64,000 nucleotides of DNA from Paramecium octaurelia. Lineage: Eukaryota > Ciliophora > Oligohymenophorea > Peniculida > Parameciidae. The notes under the pieces are model-generated. The model saw only the letters and a program-made list of their open reading frames with translations. It made no database searches and was not told where the DNA came from. The position numbers were made by a program, and so were the translations under genes. This document shows, piece after piece, positions 1 to 11,772 of the stretch (its first letter is position 1; every line of letters starts with the position of its first letter). The DNA lies in the NCBI GenBank assembly GCA_905182995.1, contig CAJJDP010000016.1, positions 248,001 through 312,000 of the forward strand. Direction: 5' to 3'.

Positions 1-3000
1 TTCAAAGTTCCATAAATCAACTCAGAATTTTCATCAGAACCATAAAGACTTAGAATATCAGAACCTTTTTCGAATTCGTACAGAATACTTAAATAGTCTT
101 ATTAAAATACGTATTTTATCTAGAATCCCAAATATTTAAGGCATTAGAATTGATCGATTTTCCAGCTGCCACCAATAATCCATTGATGCTAGTAATTGAT
201 TTGATTTCTTCAATGGAAGACTTAAGTAACCCTTTGCACATCAATGTTAAAGGATCATATAAAGATATTTGAGATCCATGTGAAACTGCAAAAGCATCTC
301 TATCAGCCCAATAATAGATGGATCTACAGTGATTACTTTAATCGATTGTACTAATCAGTTATTGAGATTCTATATCCCAAACTTTAAATTATTTATACTA
401 CCCAGAACACAAAATATTATCTTTAGTATATAAAGATAGGACTGGTTGATCATGACCTTAAAGAGTTTTCACAATACTAAAATTATATTGATAATTACTC
501 ATAATTAATAATCTCTTGAGACGAATTTAACTATTCAGTGATCCAATGTTATGATACAGAATTTCTAATTCTCATGCCTGATCCTAATTATCCGAACGAT
601 TTTACATGGGTCAAAGCCAAAGGTAGTTATTCTTGTTTTTATTCTTTAGTAATTGAATTTCTAATTGAATGGAATGATTAAGAATGCTATAATTATTAAC
701 TTATTCCTATTGATTTATCTTTCTATTATTTATTTATTTATTCACTATAAAAGTTTTTATAATAATCTAATTCTATGCTTGTGGTTCGATATTAGTTTTA
801 TAATGCTTAAAGTTTTCTTTTATATTCATTTATCTGCCTTTTGAGATCATCTATGGGAGTATTTTATCTAATTGATTTTTTAATAGGACTAGGCTTAGCA
901 TTAATGAGTTCCTAATTTGTTTAGTTTAATTCCTCTATCTATTGGGCATATAAAGTCATTTAATAATGATCTTTAACCCAATTATCAATAACATACCTGA
1001 ATGACCTTGTACACCAATTCGGTAAATCTTTGAAGTACTAATTGGTTAAAACTATGGTGTAGTAATCGTTAGCTTTCTAACAAATTACTCGATAATCGTC
1101 TATTTTTTTAAGCTAGAATTCTATAGTTTCTGATATATTCTCTCTTTTCTACTAAAAATCATTTAATTCTAATTCAAATTATTACACATTTTCAATGCTA
1201 CAAACTGCACTATTTTAGGTCATATCAAATTGAATTTAATCAATTTTAATTTGTAATGAACATATCTTAACTTCAATTTATCTTAATTCTTCTTAAAGTT
1301 CTTCTAATTTAGAGTACTCTTTTGTTATCTACTCCTCAGCCTATTCTCCAAGAATTAACTCTGTAAACAAATCATCAATTTATTTTTCAAATGTGTCATA
1401 TTATAAAGATTTATTTGGATTATAACGATTATGCTATTTGACAATCAATTTTTCATTCTTTTATTTCTATAATTCATCTTCCTTCCTTTTCAATTAAACA
1501 TCTTTCTTTGTATTTTCATTTTTCAATTTACTTACTAAAGTATCTTACTATATTTTTTATTTTTTGGCATAAATCAATTCTTTATGCTTTTACTCCTTGT
1601 CTTTAATGTATTTCTCATTCTCTTATTTCATTTTCTTAATCAGATCAACTTTCTATTTTTTCATTTGTTCAATATTAGTTCTTAGTTCTTTTACTTAACA
1701 TTCTTAATCTTCTAACTTCTTTTACAATTATTTGGATGTCATTTCTTTTTATCTCATGTCCAAAATCTTAGTTTCATACTCTTATATTTTTAATTTAAGT
1801 GAATTCATTTAAGCAGAATCCTACTTATTATTCAATTGCTTCTATAGCTTAGCCTTCTCCTCTTCTAAAATGGAAATTTGTTTTAAATAGTTTTGCTTAT
1901 CATCTTATAATAATTAAATTGTCTCAATTTTTATTTTATCTAGTTCCTGTAGCTGCTACTCCTATTCTTCAATTTGAAGATCTTTTTCAATTAATTCAGA
2001 ATCATCTAATTCAAAATCGTCATCAATTTAATCTACATCTTATTTTTGCTTTTCTAATCTCATTAATTCATGTTGTTTTTATCTCAATAGCTTTTGATCT
2101 CTGCGTGCTTCCTGTACTAAGTTATGTATCAAAATACATTACTTTTAATAGCTAATCATTATTAGATTATAAGAGGAATATTCTTTGCTCTTGTTCTTAT
2201 ACAACCTTCTTTAAACTAGCTATTTCATTATAATATGTATCCATCTGCTGATCCTCATTAAAATTGTATTAGATATTGTATTTTTATAAAATTCTAAAAT
2301 ATATTAACACACTACTTCTTTGCATCTTGAAATTGCTTCATAATTTAGTCTCTTTATTTCTTTGCTTTATAAGATTCTAACATACTTTCACTCAAAACCT
2401 TTTAAGAATTCTACAATTCCTTTTGTAAACTATTTAATTGTTTTTCTAATTGATAATTTTAATTCTTTAATTTAAGAATAGTCTCTCCATGTTCTGAGCA
2501 ATTTTATTATGGCCCAGAACTTGGAGAAATTGACTCATAAATTTAAATAGCCGTTGATTTTATAGAATCTGTATTGATATTATTCTCTTAGAGTATTTAA
2601 GAGTATTGTTTGATTTGATCCTAAAGACCAAATATTTATTGTTTTAATATCAATATTTAAGCAGCATGAGGATCCTTATATATAAATATATCAAAATACT
2701 CTATTTTGGGTAGGCTTGTTTTTAATTTCTCTAGCTCTACTAGCGTATTTCAAAGTATTGATTGTTTCTTCGTAATTACTAGCTGATGGTGAAATACAGG
2801 CTATCATGTAAGTGTTTGAATTACCTCCCAAGGAATCTTGTAGAATTCTATATAATTATTTAAAATATATTTCCATACCTTGTTAACTTACTTTCTCTAT
2901 ATGGAACATGAGCTGATTTTTTTTAATCACTTAATGTTTTAATTACATTTCCTAACACCAAAAGACTTTAATTTATATTAATTCCTTCTTCCATCTACTT

Positions 3001-3838
3001 ACCTATAGCCATAGTTTTTTTTAGTCTCTCACTGCCAGCTAGATCAACAAAATGGAATTTGGCACTCAAAGACCCTTCCTCAGATTCCCGGTTAATTTCA
3101 AAATAAATTGTAAATATTGCGTGGGATCTTGAACTATTTAAATTCATTTGAGTTGCTGCTGTTGTTCTATGCGTTCCTCCTTTATTTAATATTTGAAGCA
3201 TATCCTATGGATTGATTACTGCTATTGTTGTCAAATTTTGAATTGAAATAGTATGATCCTTTTCCTCTCTTATTGTTGGTTATAAATTTGATTTCATTGT
3301 AGATTCATTTAGCAAGTCAATTATTTATTCATTATATAATTCTACGTATGAACATGTAATAATTATGTCCTATTCTTATTTCCTCTTCTCCACTTCATCA
3401 AATAAAAAATATACTGCTCTTGGTATCATTCCCCATTCATTTTAGTCTATGCATTAATCACAATATTAAACCAGAATATTGATCCAAACCTGATGTTCCC
3501 ATTGTAAAGGTTTTCCCAGAGCCTGTTTGGCCATATGCCAATATTGTACTATTATATCCTTCAAAGCATCTTAAGATTAAATTGGTTACACAACTACATT
3601 TAGAATTTCTAGTCTTTACCTTTCAAAAATCTCTTCTTAATTGGAATTCTAATTGAATACATGGTCAAAAGTAAAGATTTTTCCATTTTGTGGCAAAATT
3701 ATCTAAATTCATTGTAATTAATACTCTGTTGTCCTCAGTCTTCAAACAACATTCATCCTTAGCATTTAGTTCCTTGTTGCTTAACGGTCTAACTCTGACC
3801 GCTACCTATACATTCAATTATTAAGTTTGAATATCCAT
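1..3838 (-). CDS. Kinesin-4 family motor with C-terminal WD40 region (KIF21-like), 3' end outside window
   Basis: Plus-end-type microtubule motor. Seen: P-loop [14 protein letters not shown] near 3510-3550, switch [10 protein letters not shown] and switch [10 protein letters not shown] near 3030-3150, then PYRESKLTR and CISPS motifs that end the motor head. A long Q/E/K-rich coiled coil follows (about 2600 down to 800). The last 700 nt translate to WD40-like beta-propeller sequence ending in blocks such as LNIWDSR. A kinesin head plus coiled coil plus WD40 tail is the KIF21 arrangement in the kinesin-4 family, and the RTTAATQMN stretch before switch I fits it. The start ATG at 3838 gives [19 protein letters not shown], a normal kinesin N-terminus. 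Introns seen: 3703-3724 (22 nt, restores ATG-proximal frame) and 88-110 (23 nt). The frame is still open at base 1. Cargo unknown; a ciliary or cortical role is inference. Confidence 0.88.
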
Positions 3839-4027
3839 TTTAATATTCTAACTAAATTCAATTATTATATAAATACTTTCTTAATAACTTAACCATTCAA
3901 ATTATACTATTAATATCCTTTTAAAATTTTAGAACTAAGACCTTCTTTTACAGTTCAAACTAAAGAAATTATCAACAACATTGGTCAATTGCATAATGTA
4001 ATGAATTTCAAAATTTAGAATAAAAAT

Positions 4028-4383
4028 TCAAATGAAACTAGAAGAGATTAAATTCAGAAGTCTTTTACATGACTTATTGCCATTGTATATTAATTATTCA
4101 AACTATATTTGGGTAAAGGCTTAAATAATCAAATTATAAATAAATTGAGATAAAAATAGTCTTTTAAAATCTTTAATATGCTAATGGTGGAATGTCATAA
4201 AGTTAATTTCTCTTACACTAATTTATTCTCGATTTCTAATTTAGCCTTAATTTAGGAACTGTTGAAATTTTTCAAATAGAATAATACTTTCATTTATATA
4301 TGCTAATTAAAGTCTTAATAAATTGAGTTACTTTAGGCTTACTGAATTCTGAACTTTCTTTCAATAATTAACAAAATAAACAT
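4028..4383 (-). CDS. Possible small protein, unknown function (repeat copy 1)
   Basis: ATG at 4383 (MFILLIIERKF...), one 29-nt intron (4259-4287, GTATTA...ACAG) and TGA at 4028 give 108 residues ending NLISSSFI. Removing the intron keeps a multiple of three and joins two open frames. No recognised domain; the N-terminus is hydrophobic. It sits between the kinesin start and the coiled-coil gene, both also on this strand. Composition alone cannot prove it, because AT-rich noncoding DNA reads similarly in this code. The same model is duplicated at 5337-5692. Confidence 0.35.
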
Positions 4384-4540
4384 TTTTTTCTTATATTTTT
4401 CTTAAATAATTACTAATATATTTAACTATTTTTTCTTGTTTTATTCATGATTAATTAATTGACACTATAAAAATTGAATTTTAGTAATTGTTTATGAAGT
4501 ATTTGACAGAATATATTAATAATAATATTATAATAATAAG

Positions 4541-5306
4541 TCAAGATAATTTATTCATTTTATTATAAAAATTTGTTTCTTAGTAATCAGTTGAATAATA
4601 ATCATTATATTCAATAGGGTCATTGATATATTCATGTTTATTTAATTTATTGCTTTACTAATCCAATAAATCTTATAATGCATAGTCCATTTGATTAAAG
4701 TCTCTTTTTTATTATAAAAGATCTATATCTTCTAATCTATCAAGCTTGTCTATAATAGATATAACAATTAATAAATACTAGAATATCTTTAAATAACATC
4801 TTTAACTTCATCCTATTCTTGTATATAATAAGGATGAGTACTACTAATCAAAGAAACATAATCTGATTTTGGAATAATTGAATTATTTTCTATTTTTGTA
4901 TAATCATAGTTATTAACAGGCTTAGAATCCAGATAACTTTTAGCAATATACAATTATTAACGATTAAGATAGTCTTCAGGTAAATCAAATTTATTATGTT
5001 TTATTTCCGAACCTGATCTATGATTATTGATTGCGCGGTCTTCTTCAGTTTATAGTCTTTGATCTTAATTCTTCTCTCTAGTTTATAGATTAAATCCTTT
5101 TTAAAAATCTTAAGATGCAGGACCAATTTATGTATTATCTGTGATTATTTCATATAAATCTTTATTGACATCCTCATTACTTCCTAAGAATGGGTCGTAA
5201 GGGTTGGAATTTAATTTTTATCTTCTTGGAAATGCATATTTTATTGAATCTGGTGTTTTTTATCTTTAAGCTGTTTCTATAATTTATCTTGTCCTTTCTT
5301 AATTCT
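4541..5306 (-). pseudogene. 5'-truncated artefactual copy of the coiled-coil gene
   Basis: Matches the 3' part of the gene at 5850-7820, with TGA at 4541-4543, but it is cut off at the N at 5307 with no start. It is a product of the redundant assembly overlap and not a biological truncated paralogue. Confidence 0.8.
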
Positions 5307-5307
5307 N
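5307..5307. other. Single-N scaffold gap
   Basis: A lone n in aattctntaatg. It lies exactly at the junction of the two 1308-bp copies, so the true sequence probably runs from 5306 directly to 6616. Confidence 0.95.
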
Positions 5308-6615
5308 TAATGAATTTCAAAATTTAGAATAAAAATTCAAATGAAACTAGAAGAGATTAAATTCAGAAGTCTTTTACATGACTTATTGCCATTGTATATT
5401 AATTATTCAAACTATATTTGGGTAAAGGCTTAAATAATCAAATTATAAATAAATTGAGATAAAAATAGTCTTTTAAAATCTTTAATATGCTAATGGTGGA
5501 ATGTCATAAAGTTAATTTCTCTTACACTAATTTATTCTCGATTTCTAATTTAGCCTTAATTTAGGAACTGTTGAAATTTTTCAAATAGAATAATACTTTC
5601 ATTTATATATGCTAATTAAAGTCTTAATAAATTGAGTTACTTTAGGCTTACTGAATTCTGAACTTTCTTTCAATAATTAACAAAATAAACATTTTTTTCT
5701 TATATTTTTCTTAAATAATTACTAATATATTTAACTATTTTTTCTTGTTTTATTCATGATTAATTAATTGACACTATAAAAATTGAATTTTAGTAATTGT
5801 TTATGAAGTATTTGACAGAATATATTAATAATAATATTATAATAATAAGTCAAGATAATTTATTCATTTTATTATAAAAATTTGTTTCTTAGTAATCAGT
5901 TGAATAATAATCATTATATTCAATAGGGTCATTGATATATTCATGTTTATTTAATTTATTGCTTTACTAATCCAATAAATCTTATAATGCATAGTCCATT
6001 TGATTAAAGTCTCTTTTTTATTATAAAAGATCTATATCTTCTAATCTATCAAGCTTGTCTATAATAGATATAACAATTAATAAATACTAGAATATCTTTA
6101 AATAACATCTTTAACTTCATCCTATTCTTGTATATAATAAGGATGAGTACTACTAATCAAAGAAACATAATCTGATTTTGGAATAATTGAATTATTTTCT
6201 ATTTTTGTATAATCATAGTTATTAACAGGCTTAGAATCCAGATAACTTTTAGCAATATACAATTATTAACGATTAAGATAGTCTTCAGGTAAATCAAATT
6301 TATTATGTTTTATTTCCGAACCTGATCTATGATTATTGATTGCGCGGTCTTCTTCAGTTTATAGTCTTTGATCTTAATTCTTCTCTCTAGTTTATAGATT
6401 AAATCCTTTTTAAAAATCTTAAGATGCAGGACCAATTTATGTATTATCTGTGATTATTTCATATAAATCTTTATTGACATCCTCATTACTTCCTAAGAAT
6501 GGGTCGTAAGGGTTGGAATTTAATTTTTATCTTCTTGGAAATGCATATTTTATTGAATCTGGTGTTTTTTATCTTTAAGCTGTTTCTATAATTTATCTTG
6601 TCCTTTCTTAATTCT
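5308..6615. repeat. Second copy of exact 1308-bp direct repeat
   Basis: See the copy at 3999-5306. This copy is continuous with the 5' part of the coiled-coil gene at 5850-7820, so it is the copy in which that gene is intact. Confidence 0.9.
5337..5692 (-). CDS. Possible small protein, unknown function (repeat copy 2)
   Basis: Same 108-residue model as 4028-4383, shifted by 1309, with its intron at 5568-5596. Only one of the two is expected to exist in the genome. Confidence 0.3.
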
Positions 6616-7820
6616 GAAATGCTTAATATAATTCTCTTTATCGAATTTCATCAATGATCTAGGTCGACCTAAGTTCTTCTTTTAGTTTTCTGATTTATTC
6701 TTCATTATAGTGTCTCTATTCATTTGCTTTCATTAATTGACTCTTTAATGAAACTACCTATTCAGATACTTAATTAGTCTGAAGATTCATTTCTTATCTC
6801 AATCTATGTAATTCAACATTGATTGTATCTCTAACAGTCTTTTCAACTTCAATAGGTAACTCTTTGATGATTCTCTATTCGATTCGAGACTACAGGATAT
6901 CATTTTTTTAGTCTCTATAAGCTTTTTCAGCTTCTTACACAGGAGTTCTTTTTCTGACTCCTGTTTTAGCATTTTTTCTATTTTGTTATTCAATTAATTC
7001 GTTTTAGTATCTTAACATTTCCAATCTTTTTAATGCTTTTAAACCATCAACATCAAAATTTGTTTATTGAAGATTTCTTTTTTCTAATTTATCAATTCCA
7101 AATTCATCTTTCATTCTTCTTTCTATTTCTTCTCTTTCTCTTAATATTCTTAAGTCATCTAATTCTTTGTCTCTCTTTATTCTATCTTTCTCTTCTTACT
7201 TCTTTTTTTCTGCTATTTCCATTTACGTTTTTAATTCTCTTTATAAAAAAAATTATTTTTATTTTTTTTCTGCCTTAGCTATTTATTCTCCAATTTGACT
7301 TAATTAACTTTGATTCATACTCTGAATATAAAAATAACTTACATTATTTGAAGTGGGTAGATTTATCATACTTTGATTTGTAGTTACTAGTCTTTGTGTT
7401 TAAATAGGTAATTGACTAGCACTCAAATAATCAGGTTAATTGAATTGAACAGATGAATTAGATGGACCAAAAATTTAAGCCGTAGACATATTAGGGTCCA
7501 TAGGATTTCTTCTAGTTGTCTAAACACAATGTTATTATTTACAGTTATATTTCCTTAAAAATCTCTTAATGGAGCGCCTCCTCCTCCTCTTGCTTAACCA
7601 TTTTGTTAATTTTACAATTATAATTCCTATCCAATAAACTTAAATTAATAACCATAAGTCGTTCTTAAATTTTCTCCTACTACTCTCTTATCTTCTTTTA
7701 TTCAATTTACTATCGCAAAGTATCTCCATACTACTTTTTATTAATTTACTCTAAAGTTGGTTCGCTTATTGGCAACGCACTTGAATTTAACAGATTAGGC
7801 ACTGATTATGAGTTAATCAT
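5850..7820 (-). CDS. Coiled-coil protein with Gly-rich GGGGAPLRDF motif
   Basis: Four introns (26, 23, 21 and 29 nt) give an in-frame 623-residue protein from ATG 7820 to TGA 5850. The N-terminus has QYGDTLRQQIEQKK followed by ARGGGGAPLRDFQGNI (about residues 25-80), a basic/Gly motif that I associate with centrosomal or axonemal coiled-coil proteins of protists. A Ser/Asn-rich linker and a strong K/E/R coiled coil follow (about residues 140-300, with EREEIERRMKDEFGIDKL). The C-terminus is acidic and Asn/Tyr-rich, ending NKMNKLS. A basal-body or ciliary role is inference only. Its 3' half lies in the duplicated block, so read depth there should be checked. Confidence 0.7.
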
Positions 7821-7985
7821 AATAAATTAATATTAATCATATTACTATTTATTTCATTTCAAGTCTCTTATAAAATCTTCAATTTCCAATAGATTCAGAA
7901 TTTTGACTATTTATTACAATTGTATTTCAGAGTGACTATTATTGTATAAATTCATATATTTTTGATTTATCAACAAACCAAAAAT

Positions 7986-8438
7986 TCAATCTGAGTTTGT
8001 TTATACAATTATAATTTATGTATACTCATCTATTTAACTAATTTTGGCAAATATTGAATTCTCTAAAGAATAATTTTACTCTTAATTTTCAAATATTTGT
8101 ACCATAGTCTTTTTTTGTTAAGTTTAATTATTAATAACTCCATAAGAATTATTTTATTCTTATATTGAAGATGATTTTTCTTTCATTTTTTTCTCATATT
8201 GCTAAATTGAACCTAATTTCTTTAGATTATTCAAATTCAATTTTAACTTGAATTTTATGATTGAGTCATTTTTTATAGATCTGTTATTTCTTTTGACAGA
8301 ACTAAGCTTTGGTGTTTTTGGACTATTTTCAAGATGAAAAAAATGGTAATAAAGCTTTTTGAATAGACTTTGCATATGTGTTTGGCTAAGTATTAATCTT
8401 TCTTTCGAAGCAATATAAATTTTAACTGCAAATTCCAT
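7986..8438 (-). CDS. Hypothetical basic protein, exon structure uncertain
   Basis: One open frame from ATG 8438 to TGA 7986 (150 residues), with a Lys/Asn-rich middle (NSPKTPKLSSVKRNNRS) and a Gln-rich tail. No domain recognised. A second minus-strand frame upstream (about 8440-8737, containing KTFDAPNETRDLHIF) also reads well and could be an earlier exon. I could not find a clean GT-AG intron that joins them, and that frame overlaps the 5' end of the histidine kinase on the other strand. Treat the limits as provisional. Confidence 0.35.
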
Positions 8439-8680
8439 ATTATATGATCATTTTTTATTGATCTTTCTCTTTCAAAGGATGGTTTATTATGTTTAATATA
8501 AATTTCTTAAGCTCTTGCTGATAAGAGTAGAACCTCTTCCTACCATTTTTATGTTAACCTTTTATTGAGTCTTCTTTGCCACTGCAATTAGTAAATATTC
8601 TATACAGATTAAATATATGTAAATCTCTTGTTTCATTTGGAGCATCGAATGTCTTACATTTAATAAATTTTTTATTAATT

Positions 8681-10936
8681 ATGTATCTGTCCAAATTAAT
8701 AAGACTCTTTAGAATAAAAGAACCCTTTTTGTCTCAATAAGAAATAGATTAGGAATAAGAGGCTTTGGTATAAGCATAGAAGAAGATTAATTTTGTAATG
8801 GAGGTTTTTAAGAGTGTGTTGGAGTTATTATTGGGGTATAGACTATTGCCTAATTTATATGCAATCACATTTTTCTTGTTGTCTCTTTCAAGTTTAAGTT
8901 CAATAGTTTTAATACATTTAAAAACAAAAATAAATCCTTTAATAAGAGTTTTGCATTCATTATTGTTTTCAGCACTTTATTTGTATAAATTTTAAACGCC
9001 AGATTTTTTGTTTATTTACTTGATTTACGTTTCCTCAGCAATAGAATTAGATGCAATGAAGGTGTTCTATTATTTGGGATTTTAAGTGATTTATGAGACA
9101 TTGAAACCTGAAAATTTTGTCTTAAACAATGGAGAACAAATATTCTCTTGGTTAATTTTATGTACAATTTATCTAAACTTATTTGTGACGAATAAAAAAA
9201 AACTATCCCTAACTTTCCCTCAATTCAGCATTGCCAAAGATGCAGAAAGCTCTGACGAATAACTATTCGATATCAATGACAAGCAGTTCCTTGTTGTTTT
9301 AAATGTAACTTTTTATTGATATTATATAAAAGGTCAGAAACCATGAGGTTTTATATGTAAATAAACCATTTCTGAAGAAATTTGGAGCATAAACTAATAT
9401 CCTAAGGAAATTAGAATAGTTCATCCTCCAAACAGACCATGAGTATAATAACGAGGGAAATAAATCAACTGACCATTATTTTACGAAGTCGACAAACATA
9501 TTAGAAAGTCTTAATCATTAGGATCTATTTTTGTAGGCACCCTTTGTTGCACAGGCACAATTAGAAGATTAAACTTATAAAATAAATATGCAATAATGCA
9601 TTTGGAAAGGGTAATAGAGTTATGCCATCACTATCATCAACATAACAGATGATCAATTGGTGATGGAATTGAAGAAACTAGATTCCTATAAGGATAACAT
9701 CCTTGCCACAGTTAGTCATGACTTAAAAAACCCTATTGGGGCTATTCATTAAACACTTTTATTTGTTCAAGATGATTTATAAAGATTAATCCAATAATAG
9801 TAAGATCTACAATAGAGTGTTCAATTTATAGATATTTGCATCAATAACATAATATTTTTATAAAGTTTTGTTAAGGATTTATCTGATTTTTAGATGATCA
9901 AAATGTAAAAGTTGAAAGTGTTTATAACAGAATTTGATATATTAAATCTTTGCTAGTAAATTTAATAGGCTTTCTAATTGTAATTGTAAATAAAGTAAAT
10001 TGAATTTCATATTAAAAATAAAGCAGAGGATACCTTGATAAAAAATGATGAGGTTAGATTAAAGTAGGTTTTATTTAATTTAATTTCTAATTCTTCGAAA
10101 TTCACTTCCAAAGGACAGATATCGTTGAATATTACAGATAACAATTAGGACATTTAGGAGTTTTATGTGAATGTTAAAAATTAGATGAAACAAAATAAGT
10201 CGAAGCAAAGTTTGTGTTAGTTAGACGAATAATTAAATAATTTGATTTTGATTACAGTTTCAGATACGGGAGTGGGTATTAGTGATGAGGTTAAAGGTTA
10301 GTTATTCAAAAGTTACAGCACTTTTGATAGTGAGAAAAAATAGAATAGGTAAACAAATCTTCAAATAATAGGAATGGAGTAGGACTAGGATTGATGATTA
10401 GTAAATAGTTGTGTGGATATATAGGACCTCTGAAATATATTTACATTAACAGCAAGATTGGAGTTGGAACCAATTTTTAGTTTGTTATTTATAGAGTTCA
10501 TCAAGATGATATTGACAATTTGGATGATTAACCAATTTAGATTCATTAAGTGCGATACTAGAAAATACCTAAGTAAACTCCATAAAATAAATAAAGAAGT
10601 GTTTTGTTAGTAGATGATGAACTATTCAATAATGCAACTAATAAATAGTTGTTTTAGTAATGTGGAGTGAATTAAATTTAGATAGCTTACTCTGCCAGCG
10701 AAGCAATCTAAATGGTAAAATCAAAGTAATTTGATATGATATTACTGGATGTCAATTTACCAGATAAGAGTGGAATTTAATGTATAAGAGAATTTAAAAA
10801 ATTTAATAAAAATGCTAAAATTTATATACTTAGCGCATTTGATGATCAGGAAACAAGACAATAGTGCATTAAAGAAGGAGCAGATCGTTTGTTTTAAAAA
10901 CCATTAACATAAAAATAAATATTAAATATATTATGA
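8681..10936 (+). CDS. Membrane hybrid histidine kinase with receiver domain
   Basis: Phosphorelay sensor. Introns 9305-9332 (28 nt) and 10349-10371 (23 nt) yield 734 residues. Order: hydrophobic membrane segments (about residues 45-160); a PAS-like region (about 195-300); HisKA with H-box SHDLKNP (His near 336); HATPase with N-box LFNLISNSSKF (about 455), G1 SDTGVGIS (about 517) and G2 GVGLGL (about 548); and a C-terminal receiver with LLVDDE (about 627), LLDVNLPD phospho-acceptor Asp (about 672) and the conserved Lys of FQKP (about 723). All catalytic residues appear present. The start at 8681 is the earliest good ATG; a later in-frame ATG at 8798 would drop 39 cytosolic residues. No separate Hpt or response-regulator gene is nearby, so the downstream partner is unknown. 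Confidence 0.9.
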
Positions 10937-10963
10937 AAGCAACAAATACTAAATTGAAAAATC

Positions 10964-11171
10964 ATGATTATAAAATAATCTCATTCATAAATTTTCATCT
11001 TTCGCAGCAATTCTTACAGTCTTCAAGGAAATGAGGTGATATTTAAGATCATGCCCTCTCAAAACAAGTTAAATTTTGAAGTCGCATAAGAATAGATTAT
11101 CCCAATTTAATGAGACCTATCAAGAAAAAATAAAAGAAAATTAAAAATTGTCTTTAGAAACTAAAGAATGA
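10964..11171 (+). CDS. Possible tiny ORF just downstream of the histidine kinase
   Basis: ATG 10964 to TGA 11169-11171 with a 28-nt intron (11068-11095) gives about 60 residues ending KLSLETKE. It lies 27 nt after the kinase stop and in the same frame as the kinase, separated by two in-frame TGAs. It may be 3' UTR rather than a gene. Confidence 0.25.
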
Positions 11172-11772
11172 TTATACTTGTGTACCTAATCTTAAGTTTA
11201 CTTACGTACCTTATGAAACCTTTCTCAAAATCAAAGTTCTGATGATTATATCATTTTATATATTTTTATAATATCAACTGATAAGGATTAATTGGAGATT
11301 AAAAATACTAAAAAAAAAATACACTATTAAGAATTTTTGGTTAATTCTTGCTAAATACAACTTTAATTTGAATATAGAATTAATAAAAATTCGTTCATTA
11401 TATGATGAACTCTTGGTTAAGCTGCTTAAATTGAAAAATATTTGAAAAAAGTTAATCCAATTTACAAAAAGGATTGAAACCAGAAGAACTTTAAACAAAC
11501 TCTATATTAGCACCCTTATTTAAAAAAGAAATAAAAAATATGGCAATTAGGTTTTTAATTTATTCTTAAATTAGTAAATAAAAACCTGTTATTTTATCTC
11601 ACAAAAATTAAAAATTTCTATTAATCTCTATAATTAAGCAAGAAAATGATTTAAAAAACATGTTTTGAATATGCAATAAATAAATGATGTTCTATTTAGA
11701 TGATATAAATGCTTTAATCATTTTCGATATAATATTTAATAAATAATTTATATATTTATAAAAAGAAAAGAG
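11172..11772. other. AT-rich stretch without a confident gene
   Basis: Several short frames are open on both strands (for example a hydrophobic minus frame 11274-11498 and a plus frame 11241-11444), but none has a motif or a convincing partner exon. An in-frame TGA at 11701 fixes the start of the next gene downstream. Confidence 0.5.

Larger units (their letters stand above)
3999..5306. repeat. First copy of exact 1308-bp direct repeat (probable unmerged contig overlap)
   Basis: Bases 3999-5306 recur as 5308-6615, offset 1309, with no difference in the lines I compared. The only base between them is the N at 5307. Identity of this length with no divergence, ending exactly at an N, is the signature of two contigs whose overlapping ends were not collapsed. 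Confidence 0.9.

Noticed and set aside
3999-6615. Recent segmental duplication creating tandem paralogues
   Set aside because: Exact identity that ends at a lone N is better explained by an unmerged assembly overlap; the same pattern recurs at 56213.
7033-7278. Hydrophobic plus-strand ORF
   Set aside because: Antisense of the Lys/Glu coiled coil on the minus strand (poly-K/E reads as F/L/S on the other strand).
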